Shown here piece after piece: positions 5,848 through 12,357 of a stretch of DNA of 12,357 nt. Origin of the DNA: an uncultured Collinsella sp. (lineage in GTDB: Bacteria; Actinomycetota; Coriobacteriia; Coriobacteriales; Coriobacteriaceae). A program made the position numbers and the translations under genes. Below the pieces are notes generated by a model, which was not told the origin of the DNA, did not search any database, and saw only the letters and a list, made by a program, of their open reading frames with translations. Each line of letters begins with the position of its first letter. The first letter of the stretch is position 1. The stretch spans positions 1 to 12,357 of the forward strand of contig UQSC01000049.1 in NCBI GenBank assembly GCA_900543615.1, given 5' to 3'.

Positions 5848-8800
5848 ATGCTCATTCACCGTATAGCCGCGCAGCTCTACACTGCCGAGGCACTGCAAAC
5901 CGTCGAGGCCGGGCTCGATGCTGGCGAGGACGTGACGCTGGCCGTGTCTCAGTCGGGTCGCACGCTTATGGCCGCCGCCCAGTTTGCGCGTCGTCCGCGC
6001 CCCACGGTCTACATCGTGAGCGGCGAGGATGCGGCCGATCGCGCCGCACGCAGTCTGGCCGCCTATGTGGGCCTGGCGCACGTGTGCCGCTTTCCCGAGC
6101 GCAAGGACTATCCGTGGCGCGAGCAGGCGCCCGACGACGCCGTGGTGGCGCAGCGCTGCGAGGCTCTGGGGCGCATCGTGCGCGGGGACAACTGCATCAT
6201 GGTCGCCTCGGCCCGCGCGCTGCTGCGCTGCGTGCCGCCGGTCGATAGTCGCTATTGGGAGTCCACTACTTTTGCGGTGGGCGAGGAGATTCCCTTTGAC
6301 GAGGTGCCGCAGCGTCTGGTGGGCATGGGCTACGCCAATGCCGGCGCCGCCGACGCGCCCGGCCTGTTCCGCGTGCACGGCGACACCGTCGAGGTGTTCC
6401 CCGCGCAGGAGAAGGCGCCCGTGCGCATCGAGTTCTTTGGCGACGAGATTGACCGCATCCGCCGCATGGTGAGCTCCACGGGCCAGACCATCGGCAACGA
6501 GGACAGTATCGAGATCTTCCCCTGCCGTGAGCTGGCGCTTACCGACGAGGCCGTTCACAACATGCACGTGGCGCTCTACCGCGCAAGCCAGGACGACAGC
6601 AAGTTGGCGGCGCTGCTCGAGATGGTGGATGCGCGCATCGTCACGCCTGAGCTCGACCGCTTTTTGCCGGTGATGTACGGCCAGACCGTGAGCCCGCTGT
6701 CGCACGTGAGCGGCAAGGCGCTCGTGGTGCTGTCCGAGCCGCGCTCGCTGTTCGACGATTGCCTGCGCGCCTACGAAGATATCGAGGCGCGTGCCGGCGA
6801 GGCGGGGGTCGACCGTCTGGACGGCCTGTACGTGCGCGCCCAGCAACTCGACTTTGGCTCCCAGCAACGCCTGAACTATGTGAGCCTCATCCGTGCCGGC
6901 GGTGCGGTGACGGCCGAGCTCAAGATTGAGCAGCCTGCCATCGCAGGCTCGGACAACCGTTTCATGACGCGCATCCAGGAGGTCGTGGGTAAGCGCTATG
7001 CCTGCGTGTTTGCCATCCCCGACCGCGGTGCGCGCGAGTCGATGGAGCTTACCTTTGGCGACGAGGGCATTACCTTTGAGGAATCGCTGACCGCGGCGCC
7101 CGAAAATGCCGGCGCTATTGGCGACCGTGTGCGCGTGGCAGCGGCGGATTCCGCCGATCGTGCCGCACGCCAGGAGGCCCATGCTTCCATTCGCGAGCGT
7201 CGCGCCGACGCGCTCAACGCCCGCTCGCTCGAGGCGGGCGCCGCGCAGGCTGCCGCCGGAGCCGCTGTGCCCACCATCTCGCGCGGGCGTGTGACCTTTG
7301 TGGACGCGGCCCTGCCGCAGGGCGTGGTGGTGCCCGACGCCAATTTGGCCGTGTTCTCGATCGCCGACCTCAACGCCCGCATGGATGCCAACCGCGCGCG
7401 TAGCCGCCGCAAGGTTGACATTACACAGATCACCTTCCCGTTTAAGCCGGGTGACTACGTCGTTCATGCCACCCACGGCATCGCGCTCTTTAGCGAGATT
7501 GCGCGCCAGGAAGTGGGCGGCAAGGAACGCGACTACTTTTTGCTGGAATATGCCGACGGCGACAAGCTCTACGTGCCGCTCGAGCAGGTCGACCGCATCA
7601 CGCGCTATGTTGGCCCCGACGGCGATAAGCCGCGTCTGACCAGGCTCAACACCGCCGACTGGACGCGGGCTACCAACAAGGCGCGCAAGAATGCCAAAAA
7701 GCTGGCGTTTGACCTGGTCGACCTCTATACGCGCCGCTCGTCGATTACCGGTATCGCCTGTCCGCCCGATACGCCCGAGCAGATCGAGATGGAGGAGAGC
7801 TTCCCCTACGACGAGACGCGTGACCAGCTGGAGGCTATCGCCGACATCAAGGCCGACATGGAGGCGCCCAAGCCCATGGACCGCCTGCTGTGCGGCGACG
7901 TGGGCTTTGGCAAGACCGAGGTCGCCCTGCGCGCGGCCTTTAAGTGCGTGGACTCCGGCCGCCAGGTCATGGTGCTCTGCCCCACGACCATTCTGGCCCA
8001 ACAGCACTACGAGACCTTCTTTGAGCGCTTTGCCCCGTTTGGCCTGGAGGTCGAGGTACTCAGCCGCTTCCGCACGCCGGCGCAGCAAAAGCGCGCGCTC
8101 AAGGCGTTTGCCGAGGGCACGATTGACGTGCTCATCGGCACGCACCGTCTGCTTTCGGCCGACGTGAACCCCAAGAACCTGGGCCTGGTGATCATCGACG
8201 AGGAGCAGCGCTTTGGTGTGCAGCACAAGGAGCAGCTCAAAAACCTGCGCGAGCAAATCGACGTGCTCACGCTCTCGGCAACGCCGATTCCGCGAACCAT
8301 GCAGATGGCCACGAGCGGCGTGCGCGACATGAGCCTGATCACCACACCGCCGACCGGGCGTCGTCCCGTGATCGTACACGTGGGGGAGTACGACCCCGAC
8401 GTGGTGAGTGCGGCGATTCGCCTGGAGGTGGGCCGCGGCGGTCAGGTGTACTACGTGTCCAACCGCGTCAAGACCATCGACGATGCCGTGGCGCGCGTGC
8501 ACGAGGCTGCGCCCGAAGCGCGCGTGGGCGTGGCGCACGGCAAGATGAGCCCGCGCGAGGTCGAGGACGTGATGATCGAGTTCGCGACCAAAAAGATTGA
8601 CGTGCTTATCGCCACGACCATCGTGGAGAGCGGTATCGACAACGCAACGGCCAACACGCTCATCATCGAGGACTCGCAGCGTTTGGGCCTGGCGCAGCTC
8701 TACCAGCTCAAGGGCCGCGTGGGCCGCTCGGCCACGCAGGCCTACGCGTACTTTATGTTCCCGGGCGAGCTGCCGCTCACCGAGGAGGCCACGGCGCGCC

Positions 8801-9480
8801 TGACCGCACTTTCCGAGTTCCAGGACCTGGGCAGCGGCATGCGCATCGCCATGCGCGACCTGGAGATCCGCGGCGCCGGTTCGCTCATGGGCGCCGAGCA
8901 GCACGGCAACCTGTCGAGTGTTGGCTTTGACCTGTTTACGCAGATGCTGGGACAGGCCGTGGCCGAGGCGCGCGGCGACGACGATGCCGGCGTGGAGGCG
9001 GCGAGCGTGGGCATCAACCTGCCGGCCGACTACTTCTTGTCCGAGGAGTACATGCCGGCGGTGGACCAGCGCGTGCTCGTGTACCGCAAGCTCGCGGCCG
9101 CCGAGGACCTGGAGAGTATCGACGAGGTGCAGGAGGAGACCGAGGCCGCGCATGGCGAGCTGCCGTTGGCGGGACTCAACCTGTTCAATCGCGCGCGCAT
9201 CCGCATTCGCGGCGAGCGCCTGGGGCTCGAGAGCGTCACGCTCAGTGGCGGCCGCATTACCTTCCTGGGGGTTGACGTTCCCAAGAAGGTAGCCTTTGAG
9301 CTTAAGACCCGCTATGGCGCGGTGAACTTCCCCAAGAGCCGCAAGTTATCGGTGCCCTACAAGGCGGGCGCCGGCGCGGGCAGCGGCCTGGGTCGCGGCC
9401 TCGATGCCAACGACGGCACCGGCCCGGTGGCCGCGGCACTCATGCTGCTGCAGCAGCTGGGTGCCAGCGACGACGACTAA
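5848..9480 (+). CDS. mfd: Transcription-repair coupling factor Mfd
   Basis: A 1210-residue Mfd, close to the usual ~1150-1200. This DNA translocase recognises RNA polymerase stalled at a lesion, displaces it and recruits UvrA/UvrB for excision repair. In order: a UvrB-like N-terminal region (to ~210, including PFDEVPQRLVGMGY and RIEFFGDEIDRIR), the RNA-polymerase interaction domain starting near FKPGDYVVHATHGIA (532 onward), and a RecG-like helicase with Walker A GDVGFGKT (683-690, Lys689), DEEQ box (784-787), LSATP (809-813) and motif VI QLKGRVGR (953-960). The C-terminal domain begins near PADYF (1059-1063). All motifs are intact. ATG 5848 follows GGAGGA (5837-5842) with 5-nt spacing, which decides it over upstream in-frame non-ATG codons. 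Codon use is strongly G/C-ending, as expected for a core gene. Confidence 0.98.
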   Translation: MLIHRIAAQLYTAEALQTVEAGLDAGEDVTLAVSQSGRTLMAAAQFARRPRPTVYIVSGEDAADRAARSLAAYVGLAHVCRFPERKDYPWREQAPDDAVVAQRCEALGRIVRGDNCIMVASARALLRCVPPVDSRYWESTTFAVGEEIPFDEVPQRLVGMGYANAGAADAPGLFRVHGDTVEVFPAQEKAPVRIEFFGDEIDRIRRMVSSTGQTIGNEDSIEIFPCRELALTDEAVHNMHVALYRASQDDSKLAALLEMVDARIVTPELDRFLPVMYGQTVSPLSHVSGKALVVLSEPRSLFDDCLRAYEDIEARAGEAGVDRLDGLYVRAQQLDFGSQQRLNYVSLIRAGGAVTAELKIEQPAIAGSDNRFMTRIQEVVGKRYACVFAIPDRGARESMELTFGDEGITFEESLTAAPENAGAIGDRVRVAAADSADRAARQEAHASIRERRADALNARSLEAGAAQAAAGAAVPTISRGRVTFVDAALPQGVVVPDANLAVFSIADLNARMDANRARSRRKVDITQITFPFKPGDYVVHATHGIALFSEIARQEVGGKERDYFLLEYADGDKLYVPLEQVDRITRYVGPDGDKPRLTRLNTADWTRATNKARKNAKKLAFDLVDLYTRRSSITGIACPPDTPEQIEMEESFPYDETRDQLEAIADIKADMEAPKPMDRLLCGDVGFGKTEVALRAAFKCVDSGRQVMVLCPTTILAQQHYETFFERFAPFGLEVEVLSRFRTPAQQKRALKAFAEGTIDVLIGTHRLLSADVNPKNLGLVIIDEEQRFGVQHKEQLKNLREQIDVLTLSATPIPRTMQMATSGVRDMSLITTPPTGRRPVIVHVGEYDPDVVSAAIRLEVGRGGQVYYVSNRVKTIDDAVARVHEAAPEARVGVAHGKMSPREVEDVMIEFATKKIDVLIATTIVESGIDNATANTLIIEDSQRLGLAQLYQLKGRVGRSATQAYAYFMFPGELPLTEEATARLTALSEFQDLGSGMRIAMRDLEIRGAGSLMGAEQHGNLSSVGFDLFTQMLGQAVAEARGDDDAGVEAASVGINLPADYFLSEEYMPAVDQRVLVYRKLAAAEDLESIDEVQEETEAAHGELPLAGLNLFNRARIRIRGERLGLESVTLSGGRITFLGVDVPKKVAFELKTRYGAVNFPKSRKLSVPYKAGAGAGSGLGRGLDANDGTGPVAAALMLLQQLGASDDD

Positions 9481-9567
9481 CAAGTAGGGGCGTGGCGGGA
9501 CGGAGCTATCAGCTGCTCTTTGCCCCGCCGCCTCGCAGGTTGATTCTGACCCCATCGAAAGGAAAGC

Positions 9568-10431
9568 ATGTTCGGATACATCTATAAGAAAGATGTCGCC
9601 ATTATCGCGGTTGTCCTGTGTCTTTGTCTGGGCGTGGGCAGCTTCTTCGATTATCAGATCTCGAGCGCGCTGTTCAACATCGGCAGCATGTACGGCCGCT
9701 TTGTCGAGGCGGCCGGCGAGCTGCCGTTTGAGCTGACGGCGAGCGTCGCGGGCGTTATGCTCGTGCGCTCGGCACGCCCCGATTCCAAGACGAGCAAGTG
9801 GCTCGCCGTGCTGGGCGTTCTGATCAACGTGGGCCTGGTCGGCTACGAGATTATCGGATCGCTGCGCGTCGGTGGCAAGCTTATTGCGTTTCAGCTGGTT
9901 CTGACGTTTGTGCTGGTCATCGTCGCCAACCTTATCGTCTATCGCCTTACTCGCACGACCGAGCCCGACGAGCTCACACGCTGGGCGTTGATGGTACTGG
10001 CCGTGTGGGTCGCTCAGGCCATCATCCTCAACGTCATTGTTAAGCCGTTGTGGTCGCGCCCGCGCATGCGCGTGATCGAGGTCACGCCGGGGCTCAATTT
10101 TCAGCCGTGGTGGGTGATCGGCAATCCCGACAAGTGGACCTATATCGCCGCCGGCGTGATCAAGGACGGGTTCAAGTCGTTTGCGAGCGGACACACGGCG
10201 CATGCGGCGATCGGCCTTATGCTTGCCGGGCTTCCCGCGGCAGCCTTTACGGAAAAGCCTTCGCGTCGTCGCGTGGTCTTTTGGACGGCGGCTGTGGTTG
10301 CGGCGCTCGTCGCGCTTGGCCGCATCGTGATCGGTGCGCACTTTTTGAGCGACGTGAGCTGCGGCTTTGCCCTGGTACTGGCACTTGAGTGCCTTGCCGC
10401 GCGCATTGCCTATCCCAACGGCGTACAATAG
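9568..10431 (+). CDS. PAP2-family integral membrane phosphatase
   Basis: A 287-residue multi-pass membrane protein of the phosphatidic-acid phosphatase type 2 superfamily, which removes phosphate from lipid phosphates or diphosphates at the membrane. Seven or so hydrophobic segments are visible, beginning at VAIIAVVLCLCLGVGSFF. The three active-site signatures are present in order: K159-PLWS-RP, SGH (207-209, with the catalytic His) and R252-x5-H258-x3-D262. The first has four residues between Lys and Arg-Pro, shorter than the textbook K-x6-RP, a spacing also found in bacterial members. GAAAGGAAAG just before the ATG supports the start. It lies 87 nt after mfd; an imperfect GGCGGG/CCCGCC inverted repeat in that gap lacks a T-run. 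Substrate is undecided: undecaprenyl diphosphate, phosphatidylglycerophosphate or another lipid phosphate are all possible. Confidence 0.9.
   Translation: MFGYIYKKDVAIIAVVLCLCLGVGSFFDYQISSALFNIGSMYGRFVEAAGELPFELTASVAGVMLVRSARPDSKTSKWLAVLGVLINVGLVGYEIIGSLRVGGKLIAFQLVLTFVLVIVANLIVYRLTRTTEPDELTRWALMVLAVWVAQAIILNVIVKPLWSRPRMRVIEVTPGLNFQPWWVIGNPDKWTYIAAGVIKDGFKSFASGHTAHAAIGLMLAGLPAAAFTEKPSRRRVVFWTAAVVAALVALGRIVIGAHFLSDVSCGFALVLALECLAARIAYPNGVQ
10424..10429 (+). promoter_or_regulatory. Possible -10 box for the threonine aldolase gene
   Basis: TACAAT matches the -10 consensus in five of six positions and sits at the very end of the PAP2 gene, overlapping the first base of its stop codon and 47 nt before the next ATG. 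There is no good -35 at normal spacing. Co-transcription with the PAP2 gene is the alternative, since no terminator separates the two. Confidence 0.3.
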
Positions 10432-10476
10432 CTCCGTTTGAATCATCTGGCCGATACCCGGTAAGAGAGGATTGCC

Positions 10477-11502
10477 ATGCTCGCGTTTAACAACGATTAT
10501 TCCCACGGCGCACATCCGGCAGTGCTGCAGGCGCTCGTCGATACCAACATGGAGCCGCAGCCCGGCTACGGTACCGATGTACACACCGAGCGTGCCAAGC
10601 AGCTTATCCGCGAGGCCTGCCAGGCCCCCGATGCCGACGTGTTTTTTCTGGTGGGCGGCACGCAGGCCAACGCGACGGTGATCGACATGCTGCTCGCGCC
10701 GTACGAGGGCGTCGTTGCTGCCGAGACTGGCCACGTCGCCTGCCACGAGGCGGGTGCCATCGAGTTTGGCGGCCACAAGGTGCTCACCATCCCCGGCTAC
10801 GAGGGCAAGATGCACGCCGAGGACCTCGAGAACTATATCCAGGTGTTCTACGAAAACGAGAGCTACGAGCACACGGTGTTTCCGGGTGCCGTGTACGTGA
10901 GTCTATCGACCGAGTACGGCACGCTGTACTCTAAGGCCGAGCTCGCGGCGATTCACGCGGTGTGCCAGACGCGCCAGATTCCGCTGTTTGTGGATGGCGC
11001 CCGCCTGGCCTATGCGCTGGCGGCCGATGAGTGCGACATTACCCTGCCCGAGCTGGCGCAGCTGTGCGACGTGTTCTACATCGGCGGCACCAAGTGCGGC
11101 GCGCTTTGCGGCGAGGCCGTGGTGTTTTGCGGCATGCACGCCCCGGCGCATCCCATTCCGCGTATTAAGCAGCATGGCGCGTTGCTGGCCAAGGGCCGCC
11201 TGACGGGTGTGCAGTTTGAGGCACTCTTTACCGACGGCCTGTATTTTGAGATTGGTCGCCAGGCGATTGAGACCGCTCAGGCGCTGCGTCGCGTGCTGCA
11301 CGAGCGCGGCTACCAGTTCTTCTTGGAGACGCCCACAAACCAGCAGTTTGTGATTCTGCCCAACGAGGACATGGCCCGCATTCGCGAGCATGCCTCGATT
11401 GAGTACTGGGAAAAGTACGACGATACCCACACGGTGGTGCGTTTTTGCACCAGCTGGGCCACGACGCAGAAGGATATCGACGCGTTGGCGGCTGTCCTGT
11501 AG
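10477..11502 (+). CDS. ltaE: Low-specificity L-threonine aldolase (PLP enzyme)
   Basis: A 341-residue cytoplasmic pyridoxal-phosphate enzyme of the threonine-aldolase/beta-eliminating-lyase fold (type I). It splits L-threonine or L-allo-threonine into glycine and acetaldehyde. Visible features are the N-terminal FNNDYSHGAHPAVLQAL segment typical of the family, Gly/Thr-rich FLVGGTQANATVID (cofactor phosphate region), LFVDGARLAYAL with the PLP-ring Asp173 and Arg176, and YIGGTKCGALCGEAVV with the probable Schiff-base Lys206. Length is normal. AGAGAGGA about 6 nt before the ATG supports the start. It begins 46 nt after the PAP2 stop and is ended by the hairpin at 11521-11563. The symbol follows the bacterial low-specificity enzyme; stereospecificity cannot be read from sequence, and the related name ltaA is equally possible. 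Confidence 0.93.
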   Translation: MLAFNNDYSHGAHPAVLQALVDTNMEPQPGYGTDVHTERAKQLIREACQAPDADVFFLVGGTQANATVIDMLLAPYEGVVAAETGHVACHEAGAIEFGGHKVLTIPGYEGKMHAEDLENYIQVFYENESYEHTVFPGAVYVSLSTEYGTLYSKAELAAIHAVCQTRQIPLFVDGARLAYALAADECDITLPELAQLCDVFYIGGTKCGALCGEAVVFCGMHAPAHPIPRIKQHGALLAKGRLTGVQFEALFTDGLYFEIGRQAIETAQALRRVLHERGYQFFLETPTNQQFVILPNEDMARIREHASIEYWEKYDDTHTVVRFCTSWATTQKDIDALAAVL

Positions 11503-11513
11503 CCTGATGTAAT
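11485..11513 (+). promoter_or_regulatory. Possible promoter of the GNAT gene inside the end of the aldolase gene
   Basis: TTGGCG (11485-11490) and TGTAAT (11508-11513) are separated by exactly 17 nt, the best-spaced pair in the window. Transcripts would start near 11520, right at the base of the hairpin at 11521-11563. It would explain how the GNAT gene is expressed despite the terminator. No other support. Confidence 0.35.
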
Positions 11514-11520
11514 GACAAGG

Positions 11521-11563
11521 GGCCGCATTGCGCTGGGTTTGGCGCAAGGCGGCCTTTGTTTTT
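11521..11563 (+). terminator. Terminator after threonine aldolase, abutting the GNAT ribosome binding site
   Basis: GGCCGC (11521-11526) pairs with GCGGCC (11549-11554), and TTGCGC (11528-11533) with GCGCAA (11542-11547), giving a 12-bp stem with one A/G mismatch and an 8-nt loop. TTTGTTTTT (11555-11563) follows. It lies 18 nt after the aldolase stop. The T-run ends 16 nt before the next ATG, so the hairpin touches the ribosome binding site of the GNAT gene. Confidence 0.88.
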
Positions 11564-11579
11564 GAGGGAGAAGGGTTGT

Positions 11580-12170
11580 ATGACCGAGATGTCCGGGCCG
11601 ACGATTCGCCTGGCGACGCCCGAAGACGCGTCGGCGTTGCTAGCCATCTATGAGCCGTATGTGCGCCAGACGGCGATTACCTGCGAATACGAGGTGCCGA
11701 GCGTTGAGGAGTTCGCCGGGCGTATTGAGCGTACGCTCAAGCGCTATCCGTATCTGGTGATGGAGTTGGACGGGCGTCCGGTAGGCTATGCCTACGTGAG
11801 TCCGCTTAACAGCCGCGAGGCATACGACTGGTCGGTCGAGACGTCGATCTACCTGGCGCGCGATGTGCGCCATGGCGGGCTGGGGCGCAAACTGCACGAC
11901 GCGCTCAAGCAATGCCTGGTCGCGATGGGCATCACCAACATGTGCGCACTCATTGCCGTGCCGCACGATAAGGACGATGAGTACCTGACGCACAACAGCC
12001 AGGATTTCCATGCCCATATGGGATATCGCCTGGTGGGCACCTTCGACCGCTGCGCTCAAAAGTTCGGCCGCTGGTACGACATGTGCTGGATGGAGCTGGT
12101 CCTGGCCGAGCGCGCACCCAACCAACCCAAACCAACCTGGTTCCCCGACCTTCCCAAACCTACCATTTAG
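11580..12170 (+). CDS. GNAT acetyltransferase, phosphinothricin-acetyltransferase type
   Basis: A 196-residue GCN5-related N-acetyltransferase that transfers an acetyl group from acetyl-CoA to an amine. The opening TIRLATPEDASALLAIYEPYVRQTAITCEYEVPS and the following VGYAYVSPLNSREAYDWSVETSIYL match the arrangement of the phosphinothricin/methionine-sulfoximine acetyltransferase branch. The acetyl-CoA pyrophosphate loop is R97-HG-G100-L-G102 (R-x-x-G-x-G), and HMGYRLVGTFDRCAQKFGRWYDMCWMEL is the usual C-terminal part. A Pro-rich tail (NQPKPTWFPDLPKPTI) extends beyond the fold. ATG 11580 is chosen over an upstream TTG at 11556 that lies in the terminator; GGGAG and AAGGG at 11566-11575 provide the ribosome binding site. 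Relatives with this name often act on other amino-acid-like substrates, so real phosphinothricin resistance is not implied. Confidence 0.9.
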   Translation: MTEMSGPTIRLATPEDASALLAIYEPYVRQTAITCEYEVPSVEEFAGRIERTLKRYPYLVMELDGRPVGYAYVSPLNSREAYDWSVETSIYLARDVRHGGLGRKLHDALKQCLVAMGITNMCALIAVPHDKDDEYLTHNSQDFHAHMGYRLVGTFDRCAQKFGRWYDMCWMELVLAERAPNQPKPTWFPDLPKPTI

Positions 12171-12178
12171 GGACAGGT

Positions 12179-12309
12179 TTATTTTGGCCGCTTTGTAGCG
12201 TCAATCCACCGCGAGAAGTACGGATTCACGCGTCTTTTGATGCGGATGGGCTTAATTTGGCTTCGATTGGGGGTGCGGACGATTTCTTGGACCGCGCCTA
12301 GGCGTATCC
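12179..12309 (-). CDS. Possible 3' end of a minus-strand gene cut by the contig end
   Basis: On the minus strand a frame is open from the adapter junction to a TAA (complement of 12179-12181), giving 42 residues rich in Arg and Lys (RIKRRVNPYFSRWIDATKRPK at the end). The gene would be convergent with the GNAT gene, 8 nt apart. The basic composition would suit a DNA-binding protein such as a transposase, but I do not recognise it. It is short, and an open frame of this length can occur by chance in G/C-rich DNA. No other coding frame in this segment looks better. Confidence 0.35.
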
Positions 12310-12357
12310 CTGTCTCTTATACACATCTGACGCTGCCGACGAATAGCCTTGTGTAGA
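12310..12357. other. Illumina Nextera adapter read-through (artificial sequence)
   Basis: 12310-12328 is CTGTCTCTTATACACATCT, the 19-bp Tn5 mosaic end used in Nextera libraries. It is followed by GACGCTGCCGACGA (12329-12342), the rest of the read-1 transposase adapter in reverse complement. ATAGCCTT (12343-12350) is in the i5 index position; its reverse complement AAGGCTAT corresponds, from memory, to index S520. GTGTAGA (12351-12357) is the start of the reverse-complemented P5 primer. Order and spacing match the library construct exactly, so this is untrimmed adapter and not a natural Tn5 end. Confidence 0.99.

Noticed and set aside
5778..6248. Plus-strand open frame starting in the mfd leader
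   Set aside because: It has no ribosome binding site and mostly overlaps mfd in another frame with a His/Arg-rich translation. A short leader peptide is not supported either.
5167..9153. Very long minus-strand open frame (about 1328 codons) opposite mfd
   Set aside because: It is an antisense shadow of a G/C-rich gene. The translation is a His/Arg/Ala-rich run with no domains, it covers the intact mfd completely and it extends into the ATP-grasp gene.
9492..9533. Inverted repeat (GGCGGG ... CCCGCC) after mfd as a terminator
   Set aside because: The loop is more than 20 nt and there is no T-run after the 3' arm, so intrinsic termination is unlikely.
12083..12301. Plus-strand open frame overlapping the end of the GNAT gene
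   Set aside because: Its first part is an out-of-frame copy of the GNAT coding sequence, and it has no ribosome binding site or recognisable features.
12310..12328. Natural Tn5 mosaic end or transposon terminus
   Set aside because: It is followed by the Nextera adapter, an index-length segment and the P5 start, which only a sequencing library would contain.

Overview
The window looks like one end of a draft-assembly contig from a high-GC Gram-positive bacterium. My best guess is a gut Coriobacteriia close to Collinsella. This rests on the strong G/C bias at third codon positions, the flavour of the proteins and the compact gene layout; there is no marker gene here that settles it. All complete genes lie on the + strand. 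The last 48 bases (12310-12357) are not biological: they are Illumina Nextera adapter read-through, so the natural sequence ends at 12309.

Layout. 1-126 is the tail of an unidentified gene (possibly rmuC), closed by a clear terminator. 254-2056 is a complete half-size ABC exporter. 2120-2785 is endonuclease III (nth). 2904-3950 is an uncharacterised single-pass membrane protein with an N-terminal zinc ribbon, followed by a very strong intrinsic terminator. 4159-5625 is an ATP-grasp ligase of the glutathionylspermidine-synthase type, bracketed by two near-identical ~43-bp intergenic direct repeats. 5848-9480 is mfd, the transcription-repair coupling factor. 9568-10431 is a PAP2-family membrane phosphatase. 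10477-11502 is a low-specificity threonine aldolase with its own terminator. 11580-12170 is a GNAT acetyltransferase of the phosphinothricin-acetyltransferase type. 12179-12309 probably holds the 3' end of a minus-strand gene that is cut by the contig end.

How the genes relate. This is mostly a string of individually transcribed housekeeping or metabolic genes rather than one pathway. Two encode DNA repair (nth, base excision; mfd, transcription-coupled repair), and the partial first gene may be a third. The ABC exporter, zinc-ribbon protein and PAP2 phosphatase are membrane proteins. I see no tRNA, rRNA, CRISPR array, complete insertion sequence or defence system, and no convincing novel multi-gene system. 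The points most worth a second look are the repeat-bracketed, codon-atypical ATP-grasp gene, the uncharacterised extracytoplasmic domain of the zinc-ribbon protein, the two terminator-like hairpins lying directly before the ribosome binding sites of mfd and the GNAT gene, and the adapter contamination.
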